Position numbers and translations under genes: made by a program
Shown: in pieces, positions 42,598 through 56,097 of the stretch
How positions within the stretch are numbered: the stretch's first letter is position 1
Layout: each line of letters starts with the position of its first letter
Assembly (NCBI GenBank): GCA_034401135.1
Contig: JAWZSP010000002.1
Location: 2,480,001-2,544,000, forward strand
DNA: 64,000 nucleotides
Direction of reading: 5' to 3'
Source: Volutella citrinella
Taxonomy: Eukaryota > Ascomycota > Sordariomycetes > Hypocreales > Nectriaceae
The notes under the pieces: generated by a model
Told to the model about the DNA's origin: nothing
What the model saw: the letters and a program-made list of their open reading frames with translations, nothing else
Database searches by the model: none

Positions 42598-45500
42598 CTA
42601 GATAGCGCGCCCATAGTGCCCCGGCCGCATCTCTCGCTCATCGGCTGCTGGGGCAAAGTCGTCATCGTGGCCCGCCCCGCGGTGTTTGTGGGACAAGTCC
42701 TCCGGTTCAACGTTATCTTCTCCGGCGGCTGCCTCTCTGTCCTTGAACGCGTAGTCCACCATGCCATCTCTCTCAAGTCGCTGCATCAAGTCTTGATCCG
42801 ACGGCCAATAAACTCGGCGGATGGCCTGAACAACCAGCTCCGCCACAATAAGCGAAGCCAGAGCCAGAAGAACCGATGCCCACCATGAGAGCTGGCGGCC
42901 AAAGTTGTGGATAAACGACTTCCTGACAATGTACGGCCCGAGCTGGAGTTTGTACAGCCCGCTTAGGATCAACATCCAGCAAAACCATAACACAACAGAC
43001 AGTGTGAAGCCGATAGCAGCAACGATGGTCTTGCAATGCATTTCGAGAATCCTATCGCGCACTATTAGTCAAATGGTCCCAAGCTGGCTCAGTCAGAAAG
43101 GGGGTGGGGGAAAACCTACAGAAGCTTGACGTTGATGAAGATGACAGCAACGGTGAATCCGACCATGCCCATGGCGTACAGGCTGTTCTCGTCGCTGGAC
43201 GTCGCCAAGATATAATAGCTTTCAGTAAAGTACCAGATGAGGAAGCTTCCTCCGATACCCATGACTCCCCAGCCAAAGTACTGAATAAAGTTGAATCCGT
43301 ATCCCCTCTGTCCAAAAGTGTACAGCTCAGGCACTTTCAATAGCGTCTCGGCACTTAGGTCCTTGTCGAAAATACCCAGCAGGATGACCGGAAGTGAGGT
43401 GAAGGCAACGTTGAAGACAGTCAAACTCCACTCCTCGTAGAGCGACGTCCCACTATACCCGTTGTAGCGCTGAAAGTGTGCCTGGACCAAGAAGAAGAGG
43501 ATTTCTTTCCAAAATGTCGCCAGCACGTACTTGCCCGTCCTCAGGTAGTTCCATCGACCGTGCACAAACAGCAACTTTTGCAAGAAGCGGAACTGCGCAA
43601 TGGAGAAGTCGGAGATTCTCGCTGCCTGAAGGCCTTCGCGGCCAGAAATGCCAATGCCGACATGGGACGCTTGGATCATGCCAATATCGTTGGCACCATC
43701 TCCGATGGCCAAGGTCATACTCTTGGGAACATAGCGACGGATCGACTTGACGAGCTTGGCCTTCTGAGACGGCGAGGCGCGACAGCAAATGACCGAGTCA
43801 ACCTGGATGACTAGATCATAGAAAATAACGGCGAGATCTTCATCTGCATCGACTGTAGCAAGCGTCTGTCCATCGATGACGACAACAGAATGGGCCACCG
43901 ATCCGCTGCTCACATCGGCCAAGGTCGCACTCAACGTTTCCCGGAGCTGCCCTTCCGTAGAATCCAGAATATACACCTCCGAGTATGGCTTGCACACTCG
44001 AGCCGAGTGTCCAATGTTGATGGCAGTCTCGCGCTTGTCTCCAGTCAGCATCCAAACCTTGACATCACCACGCCTCAGCTTGTCAATGGTGTCAGGAACG
44101 CCGTCTTGAAGCTTGTCCTCGATTGCCGTGGCGCCCGCAAGCTCAAACTTCTGTTCAATCAGCTCTCCAGCCTCCTCAATAAGGCGCTGGCGGTCGACCA
44201 GACTGGTCTCGGCTTCTCGGTAAATCTTCTTCCACCGAACGTACGCATCGTCGTCGATGTAACGATATCCGTACAGAAGCGTCCGAAGGCCCTGCGTGGC
44301 AAACTCGTCAATGTGTTGGAAGACCTTCTCGAATGTGGCCGACTGGCTAGCTGCCACGCTCTCGTCGACCCTTCGGTCCATCTCATCGAAATCTTGCACC
44401 CGGCCGTAGTTCTGCCTCGAGGGATCGGGGCTTGCAGGACTCGCAACATCGGCAGATGACCGTGGCGAGTGAGGTTCAGGGTGAGATTCAGACATCCTCT
44501 TCAGCTCCGATGACCTTCTTCCAAAGCTCAGTCTCACGCTGCTGTCGGCACGGCGCGAGGACTCGCCTCTCTTAAGATGAAAGCTGTTGCGCTGGCCGCC
44601 GTAGGGACCTGGGCTCTGTGCGCTCCTGCGGTTCATGGCCCTGCCTTGCTCATCAGTCCTTCGAATGCTGGCCTGCCGGCTGATTTCCTGGGCCTTCTGA
44701 TCGGCAAGGTTGCTCAACTTCAAGCGGGACATGATGACATTGTCAGCACCCTTGCAGAAAACACAAATGCGCCCGTCGGGCATTCGAATGATGATGGACA
44801 TTCGCTTCCTCTTGCTGCTGAACTCAATCACATCCAGCACCTCATACTCTTCCATCTTCAGGTTGCCATTGGCATCTTGAGACTGAAGCTTGATGGACTG
44901 TGCGGGTCTGTCAATGACGAGATATCCCAAGTCACGCGCGGCTTCGACCAGAGCCAGTTCGTCCGGGGAAGCCGCCTGGAAATCAATGGTGCCATCGTCC
45001 TTCTTCTCCGGCAGACAAGTGTGACAAAGAGCGATGCAGAGGATGAATTGTTTGGCCTTCTGCGAGAAAGCTGTGTGAGGGTGTCGGCGAATGTACTCAA
45101 GCATGTCTTCGGTCTTCAGCTCGGTCTCCTCCTTGATATGAACCGACGCTCTCCAATGCGAGGCCGACCTAGTCGACGAGAAGCGTTTAGGTTGTGGTGT
45201 CTGCGCAGAGAACCCGTTATTGTTATAGCCGTAATCGTCATCGTCGTCATCGTCGCCGCCTGCTTTCGGCAGATTGTGCTGGTCCACGAGTTGCCTAGAC
45301 TTCCCCTTCTCCTTCTTGGACATTTCCTCGAGGAGCTTCTGCTTAGCTTCTTCCTCCCGTACAATGTCCATGTCATGAAGATAAGCCACGCCCGCAACGC
45401 TCATCTTGCGGAATCGCATTATGTTCTCCGTCAAGGTGCCCGTCTTGTCTGAGAAAACATAGCTGACTTGGCCCAGGTTTTCGAGGATGGTGGTTGTGTT

Positions 45501-47258
45501 GGCTACCATGGGTGTGTTGGTTTTCGGATCGTACATCTCAGGATCCTGAAGCAGGAGCAACTGGCCCAGTTTGATAATCTCCAAGCTAATGTAGAGAGAC
45601 AGCGGCACCAGGGTATTGAACATGATCAGGTATCCAAAGAAGATGTGCGTATAGCTCACACCAGCATCCCATTGGCCAGGCATGTAAAGGTAGAAAGACT
45701 TTCGCTCGGTGCTTGACTTCCAGAGGCTGTATCCGATTGTGAGACCCATGGTAAGGCAGCTCACAAGAACAATCTGGAGCAAGACCATTTTGTTGATGAT
45801 GGACTGCATTGCTGGTTTCTTGGCACGAACGTTCTTGTTGGCGTTCATACGGATTTTGCATTCCTCGCCAGTGTTAATGACAATTCCGATGGCCTCCTTG
45901 GTATTGCGCAGGACTGAGCCGCGGAAAACGACATTGTTCAACGAAAGAGGCAGAGTCTCCTCGTCAACAGTGGCCTTACCGTCGAAACTATAAAGGTCTA
46001 GGTTGGGGTCCTCGGCGGTAATGATGGCTCGAGCCGATCTGATACCCTCGATAGTATTGCAGTGCTTGGCAAGAAGAGGTGATGCTTGTTTGCTCTTGAG
46101 GTTAGTCTCGCCGTCGAGAGCCATTGTCTCAATGTAGGCCACGCCGTTTGGTCCAGTGGCATGGAGAAGAGCGATGTCGGCTGGGATGGCATCGTCTCGG
46201 CAAAGGCGAATAACGTCGCCAACCTTGACATTCTGCCACTGAATCCTTGTCCAGTCGTTGTTTCCCCGGCTGACGAGTCCGCCGGTTTCGAGATTGTGCA
46301 TCATGACTCCGTCCTGTTGGTCGTCCTTCTCTTTTCTGTACTTCTTCCGGCGATTCTCTCGTTCAGTCTGACGAGCAACCTTTTCCTGTAGTCGGTCGGA
46401 CAAGACCCAGGTTTCGCTGCGGTTCTCGACCCGGTCCAGCCTGTAACGCCTCCAATCGTCAAATCCTTCCTTGGCCATACTGAATGCGACGAAAAGGCCG
46501 AGTGGTCCGATCGTGGTCCAGGATCCAACAGTGCTCAGACCTGGGACCATTTGCAAAGAACCGATAACCAAAAAGTAGAAGTTACCAAGCTTGCTGAACT
46601 GGTAGATCAGCTGCTTCGGGATAAAATCATATATAGTATATCGGCTTGATCGGATGAAATTGCTGACGTAGGGTTTGCCGCGACGTTCGTCGATGAGCCC
46701 ATTAGGCCCGCGACTGCTGTTGTCGAGCGGAATATGGCGGCCATCCTTGGACGGAGGCAGCGGCTTCTGTCGCAAAATGGCTTCGAGGATGATCTTCTTG
46801 TAAAATCGCTTGAGCCGGTCGCGAAGGTGTTGCTTCCAGGTCTGGTTCGGCCGTCGGCCCGCTTTCTTGGCCCGCTTTCTGCGAATGTACGCCCTTACTC
46901 TTGCGCGCACAGAGACCCTGCCTTCCGGTTTGCCCGGGGGCTTCTCTGTGGTATCCATCGATACCTGCGAGTAGGGTGTCGGCTGGGGTGGCGGTACAAT
47001 TCGGTCTTGGTCAGAATGCGACTCGTGGTGGGTGCCGCCGGCTTGGTGATATTCGCGGCTGTAAGAGGCAGCCGTGGTCTGGTTTCGCGAGGAATGGGCT
47101 TCATAGGCCGGAGCGTCGTGTGATCGATTGGGGTTCCGTGAGTCGGTTGAAGCGGGAGGAAATCGTTCATCGGCTGCAGCAAGGTGGTCGAAGTCGTCGG
47201 GGGCTCCGTGGGGAGGAGGCTGCCGCCGGCCGCTATTACCGGTGTGGCGGGGAGCCAT
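42598..47258 (-). CDS. DNF3: P4-type phospholipid-translocating ATPase, Dnf3 class
   Basis: A lipid flippase that moves phospholipids to the cytosolic leaflet, in yeast Dnf3 at the trans-Golgi and cell surface. The predicted protein has 1530 residues. Exon 1 is 43120-47258, the intron 43052-43119 and exon 2 42598-43051; the total of 4593 bases is in frame. A disordered His/Pro/Gln-rich N-terminus of about 160 residues precedes the first membrane hairpin (FIPKQLIYQFSKLGNFYFLV and LSTVGSWTTIGPLGLFVAFS), which is closest to Dnf3. The phosphorylation motif DKTGTLTEN lies near residue 603, TGDKRETAINIG in the P domain, and GDGANDIGMIQASHVGIGIS near residue 1183. The actuator region has ALDGETNLKSKQ. 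Ten membrane segments are expected, the last four split by the intron. An Asp-rich DDDDDDYGYNNN loop lies after the phosphorylation site. A large antisense ORF at 44577-45452 is a shadow. Confidence 0.93.
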
Positions 47259-47514
47259 ATTAAGACTGTCGCCTCAACATCGGGTGTGAACTAGTATTAG
47301 GTGTGCTGGTTGCTTCGTAGTCCGAACGATTTCCGGTGAGACAAATGTCGCGGAAGGGCTGGGGATTGAGCGGCGGTCGACTGGTCTAGATAAGGTTAGA
47401 TGCTCGGACTTTGTACAATGAGTTGAGCTAAGAACAGATCGGGGACGCACGAGTAAATAACATGTACTAGAGATACGAAAGGGTGAGGATTAAGAATGGG
47501 CGGCGGTACAAAGA

Positions 47515-47535
47515 GCGTGTGCGTGTGCGTGTGCG
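47515..47535. repeat. hexanucleotide repeat (GTGTGC)3
   Basis: Three and a half copies of GTGTGC in the region upstream of the flippase gene, about 260 bases above its start, so probably within the promoter or 5' UTR. Confidence 0.85.
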
Positions 47536-50500
47536 GGCCGCAGAGTGCGCCAGTGTTGGCGATGATGTAAGGGTGCAACGCGCGTTGCTGGCGAAGTGCT
47601 GGTAATCAATGGTGATGGCGGGCAGAAGGTAATTGGGGGATGGACTGTACTCCAGAAACATGTACAAGGGGCAGGCCGTAGATTGGTCCAGCCAGGCGCT
47701 ACGACAGTACCCACCCGCGAACCCGGCACACCTTAATTTGCACGCACCAGGCCAAGTGCTACCGTCTGCTTGCAGCCCAGCCCAGCTGGATGGCTAATAA
47801 AGCTGGAAGGTCTTGCGCGTCCACAGGGCAGTGCCTCCCATGCAAGCGACGCCAAAGCCCCGCTCAGCGTCGACTTCAGGCGATGAGATAGGTCTCGTCG
47901 TAATGTAATTATTGGCGGGATACCGATCAATTCGCAATTGTGCTTGCGACCTTTTTGCCCAAGCAGCCGCCCGTGGCTCCAAGACCATGCTTGTGTTCTC
48001 AGAGCAATCTATGACGGCGAGGACCGTTTGGAGGATAACTGCTGTGGTAGGGGCCCAACTTATCCACCTCCCTGCCTGACCTAACCTTATGCTAGCACAA
48101 CGTTGGTCGCCGACTTGATTGGCCGTCAGCGGCTCATGGTATCATCCATGGAAGGTGGCAGTCGTGCGCTGCTCGGGACTAGACTTCTATATCCAGGCGC
48201 TTACTCCTCTTCTTCCCCGACTCCGCAGGGGGCGGGTCTACCGACAATTCTAGACGTTCGTCCTCCTGTCAGGCATCGAGGCGCAGCAAAGACCCAGGTA
48301 GGCTATCATCGTCCGTACGCAATCATCAATACGGGAGAGCCAACCAATGGCCGACAATGCCCACGCAATGCGACACAGGGAGACAGGCTCGACGGTTGCC
48401 ACTGGGCAACTCCTAATGCTCGGAACGGGGGATGGCTGGCTGGGCGCATCAGGAACGAGCGAGGAGTGCTGCAATGCATACGTGTGCAGGTGGGTGGCTT
48501 TGAGAGTCACTGTCACTGTCGCAGTCACACAGGGTGCTCCATCCCCGGCTGGCGCTTCCTGGCATCTGGCAGTGCTTGAGCAGACTTGGCTCCGCACTGC
48601 GCTCCCTGCCATAATTAGCTGGGTGGGCCCCAAGACATCGCTCGGCCTCCGCAAGCTCCGCCAGTCCAGACTCCAGACGTGACGGCTGGCGTCTCCTAAG
48701 TCGATGAATGTGAAGTGCTGTGTAATAATGGGAAGAATATACAGCAAGTCGGTCAGCAGAGCTCGCCACTGATCAATAGTACACGCTGCTAGTTGCAAAA
48801 TGAATGCTTTGCTAGCCTTCCTTTGTCCAGATGGAGCAGATCCCTGGTTCACTTCGGGGACCAGACTGGCCGTCCTCGTCAGTTAGTCTTATTATTAGGA
48901 CTCCGCCCACACAGCCCCGGCCCAGCCCCAGTCCCAGCCCCAGCTCCAGCCCGTGTTAGCCCGCCATATCCACACGTGCAATGTCTCCAGTCTATCATTC
49001 CAGGCTGGTCTTACAATTAAACGGCAAGTGAAACTCAGCCTCGGCCTCGCTGTCTGCGTCGACGCTCTCGATAGGCCTTGCTTGACCGCCTCCTTCATGT
49101 CAGTACCTTATTCGGTAATAATTATTCAGACCCTCTACACCTCGCAAACCGTCACGCATCGACACAGCGGTTGCCGTCCTAGGTTTTAGTTAGTGTCAGC
49201 TCCACCTGCCATGTCAGCCGCCGCATCCCCATCCATCCTGCCTTCGCGCGCGCATCCATGTCCTTTCCCGTCCAATGGATCCTCCTCTGTCGCATCCTTA
49301 TCCCCTGTTCTCAGACATGTATTTGCTGCAGCCTCGCCCGCCCCAGGCTCTTGACAATCCTTAGCCACTCGTGCCGCAAACAGGACCCAGCAAGCGCCAC
49401 AACATCATGGGTTGCAAGTTCCAACCAGTCTAGCCATCCCACATGTCTCTTGATAAAACGCCGCCTGCCAGTGACCTCCCAACATTGGCCCCACCTACCA
49501 TGCTGAACGCCGTCGATGTTCAAACGACCACCGTGTGCGTGAGTGGAAGCTATCCTATCCAAACAATCACAATGCAAACCCAAGGGGCGATACATCACGC
49601 CCCCTTCCAACGACACAAAACACAAGGCGGCCAACTTGCACGACCTTGCCCAACCTAATACTGACTGCCTGACTGATGCCCCACCGAAACAATCCCCCGC
49701 CAGCACCAGCCAGCTGGATCAATACCTTCAGTGTTTCGCTGTTGTCATGATGCACGGCGTATAAGAAAGTCAGTTACACCTTGAGCCCATACATGTTGCT
49801 AAGCCCCACACCGGCGGTCTTATCGACAACAATCTCGAATGCATCACAGGGAGAGACTAGAGCAAGATGAACGTGAAATGCCAGTTTTAATGTCCAACTA
49901 ATTCCCCGACTCCGTAAGATCGTCTCCAACTGCAGCGCGGCTTGCGGTACGGATGAGCTTAGCCTCAAACAAACGGAGGCCCCTCTGTACCAGCATGTCA
50001 CGAGGCAGCTGCTCATGATCCTCCGCAAAATGTGTGTATCTCCCAAGTGACCCCATTAAGATGATCCCAGGACCCTATCTAAGCCTCCTGGGCTTTCTCC
50101 CCATTCTCCAACATGACGCGCGAAAACCAAGTGAAAAAAGAGGAATCAGACAACAGAATTACAAGCTCGTACATCCAGGTGTTTCCGAAGCAGCGGTGTG
50201 TTGCGTGGCGTGTGTGCGTATAAGTATTAGTTGCCCGGGAGGTGCGGTGGTCAGGCACCCCTCGGGACGGTGGATGAAGAGACGAGCGGCGAGCCAACAC
50301 ACAGCCCCATCGAATAAATAAACAAGACCACCCAAGAACCAAAAAAGCTTGTTCGAGGCAAAAGATTTTCCAATCGAAGTATTTCGAATGCAATAACTGA
50401 AAACGGATAAAATATACGATCGCTGTGCTGTACCCGACATACATGACCGATATCCAAGAAATGTATCGTCATGTAGATTCATCAAAGCCGTGGTGGATAG

Positions 50501-50606
50501 GGGATAGAATCGAATCAAATCTCACCTTCACCCCATGGTGTCAGCTAGTGAGGGGATGGTGGCGAGATTGTGATGTTGATCGGAAGACCGCCAGAGAAGC
50601 GATCAG

Positions 50607-50634
50607 GAAAATCGATGAGGAAAATCGATGAGGA
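50607..50634. repeat. 13-base direct duplication AAAATCGATGAGG
   Basis: Two tandem copies in the 3' flank of the homeobox gene, the second directly following the first; a recent duplication by slippage is likely. Confidence 0.8.
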
Positions 50635-50793
50635 AAAACAAGGAGAATAAATGAAATGGACCCAGTGGTATAAGTTTCCGCCAAACGCCCCGGTATGATA
50701 ATGTCTTTGGCGACATTAATAGAACCGCCCAAATGCCCAGCCCTCTGCACCGAGCTACCCTCCCCAGTGCAACACGACCAGCTGCAGCAGCTT

Positions 50794-52759
50794 TTACTGG
50801 TTCACAGGCGGCATCGTCTCGGGAGACAAGCTTGCAGGGTCAACCGTATCAAACTGGACCAACTGGTCCATGTCTAGCTCGGCTTGCTGGGGCTGAACAA
50901 AACCTGGCGAAGCTGTGTGCATTGGCAGGTTGATTGTGTGCTTCGAGTACATCTCATTCAGGCTCGCACCATCGTCTGATACAGCACAGGAGCCGTCATT
51001 GACGGGATAGATGTCGGCGGATCCAGGACGACCCATCATCGCCATAGGGGGCGACTGCTCAACAATCGAGGGCTCGCCAGGGCTGGTGAAGGGCATAGGG
51101 GAGACGGAGTTGGGCAGGCTCGACTCCGGGTTCCCCATAGGGGACAGGAAACCATTACCATATGGCGTGTTGTAACTAGACTGAGCCATCACATTGCCAT
51201 CCGTAGGCTGAGGGAAGAAGCCAGGGCTGGGCGGGAACTCGGCAGGGGATGCCGTGGTGGCCGACATGGGATACTGCCTCATGTCCAGCCCAAATCCGGC
51301 CTGCGTGTCAATGCGCAGGTTGTTCGCCATTCCTCCAGGGGGAGGCTGCGGAATAGGCGCAAAAATGTTTGGGTTGTGCTGAGGGGGTCCCATCTCACCC
51401 GGAGGTTGGATGTAGAAGGAAGGCATGGGCTGATTCTGGAACATGGCAAAGTCGACAGGTCCGGGAACGGATCGACTTCGCTGGCGCTTGTGTCCAGGAG
51501 GTCCCGGTCGCATGGCAGAGTGCATTTGGTTGATTCCCCACTGCTCCTGGAACATGCCCACATGTGGCTGGAAGCTGGGTTGGGATGATGGGCGAGCAGT
51601 TGGCGAGACAGGCGCGGACACTGAGAGGACGTGAGGATCTCCAAAGGGGTGAGGGTTGTGGCGGTTCATGAATGACTCCAGAGAAACAAGCTTGGCCAGC
51701 TGACCGCTCAAAACCTTGGGGTTGCCTCCCAGGTGGTGAACCAGACATTGGGTAGCCTGGTGATCCTCCGTAAAGTCGCCGCACTGGAAAAAGCCATTCG
51801 TGGTTGGCGAGGAATCCATGAAAAAGTTGGGGGGGCGGTTGAGCTCGATGACGATGCCGCCAAGCTTTGTTGGGTCTCCTTCGCTGTTCTCCAGAAAGAT
51901 GTTCTTGATGTGGGAAAATGGGTACTCGATCTTATATCCGGCCTGCTCATTGTTGATATAATAAGTCATGGTGCACTTATCGGGCGAGTAAAAGATGATG
52001 AGATCCATGGTGTTTTGTCCCACACGTGTCCATTTGCCAATGCTCAGGGACCGGCAAGTGAGATGGTGAATCACTTGTGCATGTTAGCTTGGCTGGATCA
52101 GGTCAAGAGCGCGAGAGCGGTTGACTTACAAACTTTGCCCTGTCCTCCTTGGTCGCCGCCAAGCAGAATGTTGTTGTGGCCGAAAGGCACCAATCCTGTG
52201 CGGCCAAGGTAGCCTCCGCCGAGGCCTTTGCCAGACTCCATTGCTTGCATAGCAAGATAGGCACGCATCGACTCGGGAATCGAGTCAATGTCCTCGCCCG
52301 TCTCCAGGCTCTTCTTGGCAAGCAACTTGATCTTGGCTCGTCTGGGGGCTTTGTTAGTAATTGGTTGATTCATGGGACTAATGTGTAGAAGGTTTACCTG
52401 TTCTGGAACCAAATCTGAACAGACCTTTCAGTCATGTTGATCTCCTCCGCTATCCTCTCGCGAACAGTCGCGGTGGGCGTGGGGTTCTTGTTGAATTCCA
52501 TTTCCAAGGTTGCCAACTGATCCTGGGTGGCGCGTTGTCGCTTCTGATTCTTCTGCTGTTGGGTGAGAGTGCTCTTGCGAGGCGGGCGTCTCGAGTTGGA
52601 CTGTCCATGACTAGCAGAGGGAGAAGGCGTTTGCTTAGCCGAAGTAGCTGAGGCCGGAGTTGGGACAGAGGTAGGGCCAGTAGAGTTCGGAGTGGAGACA
52701 GCCGCTGGGGTTGCGGCCGAGTGGCCGAGAGCCACGGGCTGTTCAACCTCAGTGGCCAT
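50794..52759 (-). CDS. Homeobox transcription factor with a C-terminal unknown domain
   Basis: A fungal homeodomain regulator resembling Podospora Pah1 and the HTF1/HOX2 proteins that control conidiation; orthology is probable but not proven. The predicted protein has 617 residues. Exons are 52398-52759, 52130-52341 and 50794-52073, 1854 bases in frame. Homeodomain at about residues 70-130: [20 protein letters not shown], then helix 3 [14 protein letters not shown], with intron 1 falling in the WFQNR codon run. A beta-rich block of about 110 residues ([19 protein letters not shown] onward, with [10 protein letters not shown] and [14 protein letters not shown]) follows. The C-terminal 300 residues are Pro/Gln/Met/Ser-rich, as in an activation domain. 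The gene sits alone between very long non-coding flanks, which suggests complex developmental control. Confidence 0.88.
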
Positions 52760-53272
52760 AGCTGTGATGATTGATTATCCTGATGCGATGTGTGTAAAAA
52801 AAATTCGAGTTGACTTGTCGTCGTTGATTATTATATGGCGACCTTTTGATCGTCGGAAGCTAGGGCACGGTTCGAAGGCGCGTGGACGTGTCGTATCAAC
52901 AATCGACGAATATAGCGAGCCAGCCAGGCAGCTTCAACTCGAGTAGGTGGAGGAAAAGATGAGATTCCGTTAAAAGGAGTGTGGCCCTGATTGTGTAATG
53001 GGGCGGGGCAAGTGCTGTCGAGCGATGTGAAATGGGCGGTTTTGCCAAATGGTCTCGAGACGCGGGCCTGTTGTAAAGCCAGGGCAGATTCGAGCCGAAT
53101 GAAAATAAAGGTCCCGGAAGGAGTGACGGGTACCTAAGTGGCTAAAGCTGAAGGTGAGATTTCAAGAGAGTGACTTAACTTAAAGGAAAGAAACAAAAAA
53201 GGACGAAGGGGGAAGAGAATGGGAGAAGCGGTCTCAGGAAGGACTGGCGATGTAGGATGGGAGAAGAAACGA

Positions 53273-53299
53273 GGGTCGGGGGATGGGGGGATGGGGGGG
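53273..53299 (+). other. potential G-quadruplex
   Basis: Four G runs of 3, 5, 6 and 7 bases separated by two-base loops (TC, AT, AT). It fits the G3+N1-7 rule strongly. It lies about 515 bases upstream of the homeobox start codon, on the strand that is template for that gene. Confidence 0.7.
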
Positions 53300-56097
53300 C
53301 TTTCAAAGGGGACGCCTGGGAAAAGGGCCGGGTACCGCTCTGAACGAGTGGTGGGCGTGACGTGGGAGAGAAAAAAAGGTACAAGGGCTCAGGTACCGTG
53401 CCTGGATGTTTCCTCTTTGGGCTGGGGCGCTGGGACGTTGGGGGACTGGACCAGACAAATGGATGGACACAGGTACGGGACGGGGCCGGGTATGGGGATG
53501 CACTGATGCAGCACGCCCGTCAAGTACTGGTGGCACAGGAGCAGTAGCGTCGGCCCCCTCTCCCCCTTCTCCCAGTGGCCACTGGGCAAAGGCGTGGGCC
53601 AGTCAGCGGGTGCACTGCAGCAGTTGCAGTGGTATCGGGTGGTGGAAGAGCAGGGCGGGCGGGCGGCAGCAGTGCCCCAGGGGGCCCCTTGCCCGCCCGC
53701 CCACCCACCTTACCTTGGTACTAGTCGCTGCTGGAGGTGTGCGGTATCATGGATCCAGCTGTCCACACACACTGGACGGGTCGACGCCAACGCCGGCGCC
53801 GGCGCGTCTCCATGACCTTGACTCCTGGATGAGTCTGTATCCTCCACCCCATAGGTAGATACCTACGTCGTTGGAAGCGCATTGAGACGGCCGGCTCGTC
53901 CAGAGCTACTCGAACGCAAGGCGCAAACAATCCACGTACAATAGAGCCAACCCTTTCTCCATCCCGCCCCCCCTTTCCGGTTCCAGTCGCATCACCTCGG
54001 TGCCGTTCTGCTGCTCGCTCTCTCATGCTCACTCTTCCAAAGGTATTTGGCGGCACCTGCAATCATCATGACATCCATCCCTGGGGCTTCCCCATTCTCC
54101 CTACCTTCGACCAAGCAAGTGCATGCAATCCCCATCGGCGGTCAGTCCCAGGCATGTCTTCGCATTTGCTGCCCGCCTCCTGTCCGAAGCCTGCAGGCCC
54201 TGCACTACCTTCTACGTCCTACCAACGGCACTCAGTTCGAAGGCCTGCTCGGGCCCACTACTGCAAGAGGTGGACGAGGCCCACACAACCTGGGAGGGCA
54301 CCAGTCGACAAACAGCCCAGTGGTAGCTAGTGGGCGGGCACCAGCAACCAAGGGCCACCCACAGTCCACTGGCGCTCGCCCTCCCCCTTGAGCACGGAAG
54401 AGCCACTGAGGAGCCGTTTGGCAACCCCCCTCCTCTCCCCTGTGCCGCCCGAAGCACTCCAACCCAATGACGGCACGAAGCTGACACAGGACCATTGCTT
54501 ACCCACCCTCCCCAATCCCTCCACTCCATCGACCTCCATCAACCATTCAGCCCTGCCCTGTCATGGAGAGGTGGCATCGGGTTTTTTGTGTGCGGTGCCT
54601 GGCGGCCGTCCGCAACAACGTGATTGCCCAATTTTCACGAGGCTTTTTAGTCTTTTAGTAATTATCTACAGATCGATTGGGATTCGGCAGTCTTGCCGCA
54701 ACCATTGCCTGTCTCACAGGTTCGCTTTGTCGGGGCACCTTTACAGGCATACCTCTGCAGACGCTGGTTTGCCATCTCAACACCAGACGACTCGTCCACG
54801 ACCGATGGGCCGTCTGACTGACCCGTCCATCAGTTTGTCTGATGCCTTGCCTGATGGGCAATACGGTCCAGATCGACCACCAGCTACTGTGCATACCATA
54901 GTACATGCAATGGACCGTATCAGCTTACAGCCACCCCGTGCTCTGTGCTCCGCGTGCCACCACAGGTCTGGAGCGTGCCCATGATCTGCCTGCCACCATG
55001 CCACACCATACAGAGCGCGGTGCTTGCTCGCCACCTGAATCCACCGCCTGCCTAAAGCGCGTGGTTCATCCCAGGCTGCAGAATACACGGGCACAGCGAG
55101 GTGCCACGCGGTGAAGCTAGCAATTTGCAGGTTATAGACACTGATCTGTCCACATCTGCGACGGCGAGCAAGACTTTGGTTCCCTCTTCATCCTTCATCG
55201 GACGCGGAGACAAGGGGACGAAGAAAAAAAAGAGGTGTATGCCGCCCACGGACGGACTGCTGTGGTGCCTTGCCTCCCATCCCACAGCCGAACTACACCG
55301 GATTGGGGAGCTTTCAGGGGGAGAAGTACTGTTTCTTCCCAGTATCCGTACCGTCTAGACCAGGATGCTTGTCATGCACGTCTTTTTGTCCCAGACGCCG
55401 TCTCGGCCACTGGCAGGGGTCTGTGGCACGTCGCAGTCGCCCCAGGCTCAGACTCACGGCGAGACGCCTGAGAGGCAGGCGTGCCAGGCATGACAGCACA
55501 CCAAGCCCGGGGTTCCTCCCCAAGCTCGTGTCTTGGATCCCGGGCCTTGTGTGGTAGGGGGAAGCCATGGATGCGACGGCCTCAAGGGCCTTGAGCCCTC
55601 GGCGCCCCACCCCTGACGGCCAACGCTAGGGCCGCTACTGCAAGGTACGCGCGATGCGATGGGATGATCCCCGGGCGCCCATAAGGTAAGGTACACCCGT
55701 GAGCACATTCAGTACTACTGTGCCCACTACAGAGCGGCTCAGTCCCACGCCACACCGACCTTGCGGCCCCAGAAGTTCAGAAAGCCATCATCGCTGTGGT
55801 ACCCCTACTTCTGGGTTGGCTTGACGTTCTTTGGGGCTTTGGGAGGCCTTGGACGGACACCCATGCACGAAAACGCAAAGTGGCCTCGGATCGCTGTGCA
55901 CCCGTACCGCACCTGCCCTCCTCGTGGCGGACCGTGTCGGGTCTAATGTTGTACTGTTCCCAGTCCTCTTGCCGTTCCCGGGTGGCAAGTATTTTAGTCC
56001 ATCGCTCAACTACAGCCCTCCCTTCAGACATCCTCCAACTAGCCCACTGGACGACTCGATACCGTGACACGGGGCTGAAAGCACTCTCCTCCAGGAT

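Larger units (their letters stand above)
47259..50793. other. 3.5 kb gene-poor region between the flippase and homeobox genes
   Basis: Flippase promoter on the left and the homeobox gene 3' flank on the right. GTGTGC repeats lie at 47515-47535, and a duplicated AAAATCGATGAGG at about 50607-50634. No ORF shows a domain; the longest (48250-48852 minus, 200 codons) lacks any. Confidence 0.5.

Noticed and set aside
44577..45452. 291-codon plus-strand ORF opposite the flippase gene
   Set aside because: It lies entirely within a clear P4-ATPase coding region in another frame, and has no domain; it is a shadow caused by the codon bias of the real gene.
54388..54984. 198-codon ORF in the 7.8 kb gap
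   Set aside because: Low-complexity Pro/Ser/His/Arg-rich, no introns with partners, no known domain, and alternative frames are also open.
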